Positions 60,216 to 64,000 of a stretch of 64,000 bases of DNA are shown piece by piece; the stretch's first letter is position 1, and every line of letters starts with the position of its first letter. A program made the position numbers and the translations under genes. Origin of the DNA: Icerya purchasi (lineage: Eukaryota; Arthropoda; Insecta; Hemiptera; Monophlebidae); assembly GCA_039619475.1 (NCBI GenBank), contig CM077116.1:175365863-175429862 (forward strand), given 5' to 3'. The notes beneath the pieces were generated by a model. The model was not told the DNA's origin. It searched no databases and saw nothing but the letters and a program-made list of their open reading frames with translations.

Positions 60216-61720
60216 TTACTTAGCCCCATCAACTCCCAGGACTTCGCGGTGGTTACCTTTAAAAATCTGCTTGAGCAATCCTTGAGTTTTCTCCTCGATG
60301 TTTTTAATTTTTTCCTTTCTAGGAGTATAATTCCCCCTCCCTCCCAATTCTTTTATCATCGTTTCCATTCCTGAAAAAAATTCTTTCCTACCTCCGATTC
60401 CCTTGGCATCCTGCATTCGAGAAAAGCGTTTGAAGGTATTTTAAGCGCTTTGTTCGATGACTAAAACACAATAATAATGTGTGTTTCCAGTAAATTATCT
60501 CAGGTTTCTACCTAGTGCGATGTCATTAGTCTTTTTGATTTTTATGTAAATCTTTTATTCGGGAAAACATTACACCGTGACTTTCTTCACTGGCGTTTCC
60601 TGCACTTTTCACAATATTCATCTACTAAAAACGATAAAATGTTAGCAATTCTCGATCACAAATTTACTTCCCTCATTATTATTAATCTCACGACGAATCG
60701 TTCTATCCTTTCTCCTCTCCTTTTTTCCGCGCTTTGAGAAAGATTTTTTGCCGTCTTCTTCAGAGCGTTCAGTCCGACTATTTTTAATTTCTATTCTAGT
60801 GGCATTCCTTTAAATTCTTTCTCTTTATTCTTTGCTATCCTGCTTTTTTCCCCTCTTTCCAGGACATTGTATGAGCCAATGAGGTACTTCTTAATGTGTC
60901 TCTTATTGTGCCGGAATATACGCTTTCCGCAATTAATGACTTCACCTTCCAAGCCTTCTTACATTCACCTTTCGACTTTATAATGTCAATATATCTTTTT
61001 GGACAACACGTTTTTTTTCTCGCGTTCATTTTTTTTTTTTTTTGTTATCATGGTATTTTCCTCGATAGTCTCGTTTTATCCTTTGCAGAATCAAGTAATT
61101 TTTCTTCTATCAAAAGGCTGAAGCCCTGTCACCAACTAAATGCGGATCCTTGTATTCTTATTTCTTCGTATTTTCACAAGCCGAAATTAAGCAGGAATTT
61201 TACAGTGCTATCGGTTATTTCCTTTTTATGCAATTGTTTTCACCGACGATCCGAGAGGTACCGGTGATATCGCCGCTTCCATCCTTTTAGACTGTAATAT
61301 TCTATATTCATTAGCCGAGATGATCCGTCATTCTTATTGCTTCTAATCGCCTTTATTTTAATTATCGATTATCACCGACTTCGAGAGCGCCCTTTAACAT
61401 GTTCTGATTATTTTTGTGACACTCTATTATATTCCGTATACGTTCATAACCCATCCTCTCGCCATCCGATTCACTCCAGTATTTGATATTCCTAGACATC
61501 CCTGACAATGAAATGGCTAACTCTTTGGCTCGAATTGTTACTTTCTCCCGCTTTCTTTCTTCCGAAAAATCCTATTGTGTAAGAATTTTCATCTCAGATT
61601 TCAGTCAGACGCTTCTTCTGTTTTTAGCAATCGTTCATCTGTCTGTCCAACTCATTCAACATTCTAATCTACGATTCCTCTTGTGTTTGGCTTGTTGTCT
61701 CCATTATTCGCCTGCGTTTT
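60216..61720 (-). pseudogene. Decayed minus-strand coding-like region, unidentified
   Basis: The minus strand is strongly purine-rich over about 1.5 kb, unlike its neighbours. It carries broken frames with coiled-coil-like text: IRMLNELDRQMND and KQKKRLTEI near 61,640, ECKKAWKVKSLIAESV near 60,940, and KIKNIEEKTQGLLKQIFKG near 60,290. In-frame stops are frequent. This pattern fits a decayed transposon ORF1 or gag gene, but no zinc knuckle, RT or element end is visible, and a pyrimidine-biased noncoding tract is an alternative. Confidence 0.25.
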
Positions 61721-63132
61721 GACCGTATTATTTTCTTCTTTCTACTTTCAATTCAAATGATGCAGTTGTCTGAAACAATTATCATGTGTTTATCAGGTGT
61801 TGATCTCTTTCGCTCTGCTCTCTACTGCAGTCTTGTTGAAGCGTCGTAGGCTTTCTGCTCTTTACATTATGTCCTACTCTTCTCTTCACACATTATTCCT
61901 GCTGTATCGGTTGCTTCTTATTAACGAAATCCGATATCGGATTAAAATATAGCCGACTCTTTCCTCTCCTAATTGTTTTTGGGTAAGAGTTCCTTCGACC
62001 TTCTTCCCTCAAAAAAGAAAGGAAAAATAATTTTTTCGACCATCCGTTGTGAAATGTCGTTATTATATACATATTATAGGGAAAAGTTTTAAATTTTAAA
62101 TCGATCTGTTAAAAGACCGCATTATAGGAAGTTGTGAAATCGATAAAGGGAGCGCACTTTAAAAAAATCGCAATTTTGAAACTGATTTAAGATATCGGAA
62201 TAAGCGATGAAAACGATTTTTAACGGACAGCGGCTGATGATAATTTCAAACAAAATGGAAAATATATTGCTAACGACGTGCACTAAATCTAAGTCGCCAG
62301 CTCCATTCAACTTGTAGCGGCACAGTAATTTGAAAAATACGCGGACAAAAAATGTTTTCCGCCTATCGGAACAGATCTACAAACGGAACCCTACGAAAAA
62401 AAAAATAAAAACAATCGGAAATGAATAACTTCGAACGACGTTGTTGCCACTGCGACAAATTTCCTTCGAAGGGTGAGTGTAATATTGCTTGGGCGGAATT
62501 GTGCCGAGATAGGGAAGAAGGGAATGATGCGGAACAAGTGGAACACGTGTGCGCGAATAAGTAAGTTGGGGATGACGCTTACAAGGGATTAGATGATTTG
62601 ATTAAATGGAGCAGATAGAATAGCGGCCTCTGCATCGTTCTCCGAACGCAAAGCTAACGTAGCGGAATTACTGCTATTATTCATAGCGCTATTATTTATT
62701 CCGAAAGCATCATCTGGTCGTTAATCGACGACAGGATATTACTCGTTCACGAACTTAATTGACGAATTAAACTTAATTGAATGAATCGGACGAACAACTG
62801 ATTCGTTCAACTTTGTTTTTGCGTTAACGAATCAAAAATCTCTCTCCTAAAAGAGAGAATGAAATAGAGATGGCGTAAAAAAAACGTGATGCGGGCTTGT
62901 TGTGTTCTTCTTTTTCCTCCCACTGTTTTCTAGCGTACTTTCCTTCACATCTGCACACGGACGCACACAAACACGTTCGGGCCGAACGATTATAATAATA
63001 CAAATGCGAAGGCGTTTTTTTCAAATAATCACTGGAGGTAATTTACGATTTCCCGCCATATGGCAAGCTATTTGTGTAGAAATTAAATTAACGCTCATGT
63101 GCCTTTCTCATTTTTCAGCTCGCATAATTTGC

Positions 63133-63192
<60 letters not shown>

Positions 63193-64000
63193 CATAGTAA
63201 TAGTAGTATATATGATAAAAATTATAATGACAAACAAGTAAACAAATTCGACGATAGTATCAATAACAATAAACATCTTGTTCACTGTGATTTTAAAAAG
63301 CAGGTAAGCTAGGAAAAGAGTAAACTTGGTCCACATTAGTATAATTTTGCAACCAGCGCTGAAACCCACACGATGCATTAGCAACGAACACTTGCAAGCC
63401 TGGCCCTGAGTTTCGAGTCGTCGACCGGGAAGATCTTAATTTCATATCCTATTGATGAGTTCTTTTAAGAGAAAAAACACGAATAATAATCGAAGAAAAC
63501 GTATTTCGAAAGCGTTATGAAAAACAGATACCCACCCACGGCAGTGGTGAAGTGTTCAAACTTACGTTCCACAAATCATGCAGAATGTCGTTGCTTCGCC
63601 CTTTTACATAAATACAATAAGAAATAAAATAACACTAAAATGGAAAAAAGCAATTTCAAAAAGATGGTCTTGTTAAAAAATCCTTTCCGAAGGCAATTGA
63701 TTAGGCGCGTAAAAGTACTTGAAATCGAGTTCATAAAATACTTGTTACAGAAATTTATTTATTTATTTTATTTATTTTTTATGTACCCCAGTCCGGATAA
63801 TCGAAAGACAAACAAGTTTATCTAATATCGAAAGAAGTTCATTGACTAATACTTTAACAGTTTGCGTTAGATTTTCGACCACCTTTCAGCCATCACAATA
63901 TGGAACAACAAATTAACATCACCATGACGAAGCATGTATTTCACTATTTCCGTATCGAATTAAAATTAAAAAAGATAAACAGCCAATACGTTTTTGAGTA
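61721..64000. other. Noncoding end of window
   Basis: GC content rises at 62,400-63,100, with donor-like motifs (for example aagggtgagt near 62,468 and gcaggtaagc near 63,300), but no exon can be defined. An (AAT)n tract lies at 63,137-63,192 and TTTA repeats near 63,757. Confidence 0.4.
63137..63192. repeat. (AAT)n microsatellite, about 18 units
   Basis: An uninterrupted trinucleotide run. It creates artificial poly-Asn and poly-Ile frames on the two strands. Confidence 0.95.

Noticed and set aside
63115..63384. Poly-Ile / poly-Asn frames
   Set aside because: They arise from the (AAT)n microsatellite.
1..64000. CRISPR array, prophage or bacterial operon
   Set aside because: No regularly spaced repeats with unique spacers, no co-directional gene clusters, and transposon content typical of an arthropod genome.

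Overview
This window looks like AT-rich nuclear DNA from an insect or other arthropod. The reasons are mariner (DD34D) transposons, an R1-clade-like LINE, an RTE-type LINE, a Helitron, hAT- and piggyBac-like remnants, a tRNA-derived SINE, abundant (TA)n, (TTTA)n and homopolymer tracts, and no operon-like coding. The order and species cannot be fixed from sequence alone. There is no CRISPR array, rRNA or tRNA gene, and no complete conventional protein gene was found.

Layout: 1-9 kb is AT-rich noncoding DNA with short tandem repeats, a hAT-type MITE (5.7-6.4 kb) and a GC-richer island (7.9-9.06 kb). A deleted piggyBac-like element lies at 9.07-9.83 kb. Between 12 and 19.3 kb there are copies of two unnamed dispersed repeats, a SINE copy, and the best host-gene evidence: a minus-strand 3'-terminal coding exon at 17,719-17,962 with acceptor, stop and AATAAA. 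A phase-compatible 59-nt exon candidate lies upstream of it at 21,611-21,669. From 21.7 to 31.7 kb the DNA is mostly noncoding, with one more copy of the hairpin repeat at 28.1 kb.

A nearly full-length but broken R1-clade-like LINE occupies 31,728-36,222 between exact 14-bp target-site duplications. A hAT-type MITE with a perfect 8-bp duplication follows at 36,823-37,219. Later features are a dead mariner fragment (43.1-43.8 kb), a 12-bp minisatellite (46.4-46.7 kb), a decayed RTE fragment (47.2-48.5 kb), a second SINE copy (49.9 kb) and a divergent hairpin-repeat copy (51.4 kb). The highlight is an apparently intact 1,319-bp mariner (54,722-56,040) with perfect 29-bp terminal inverted repeats and an uninterrupted 358-residue DD34D transposase. 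It abuts, four bases away, a 1,139-bp non-autonomous Helitron (56,045-57,183) carrying an OTU-protease-like fragment. A third SINE copy is at 57.6 kb, and the rest is noncoding or unrecognisable coding debris.

The genes do not form a pathway. The region is best read as intron or intergenic DNA colonised by many transposon families of different ages, with the mariner the youngest-looking and the LINE, RTE and second mariner inactive.
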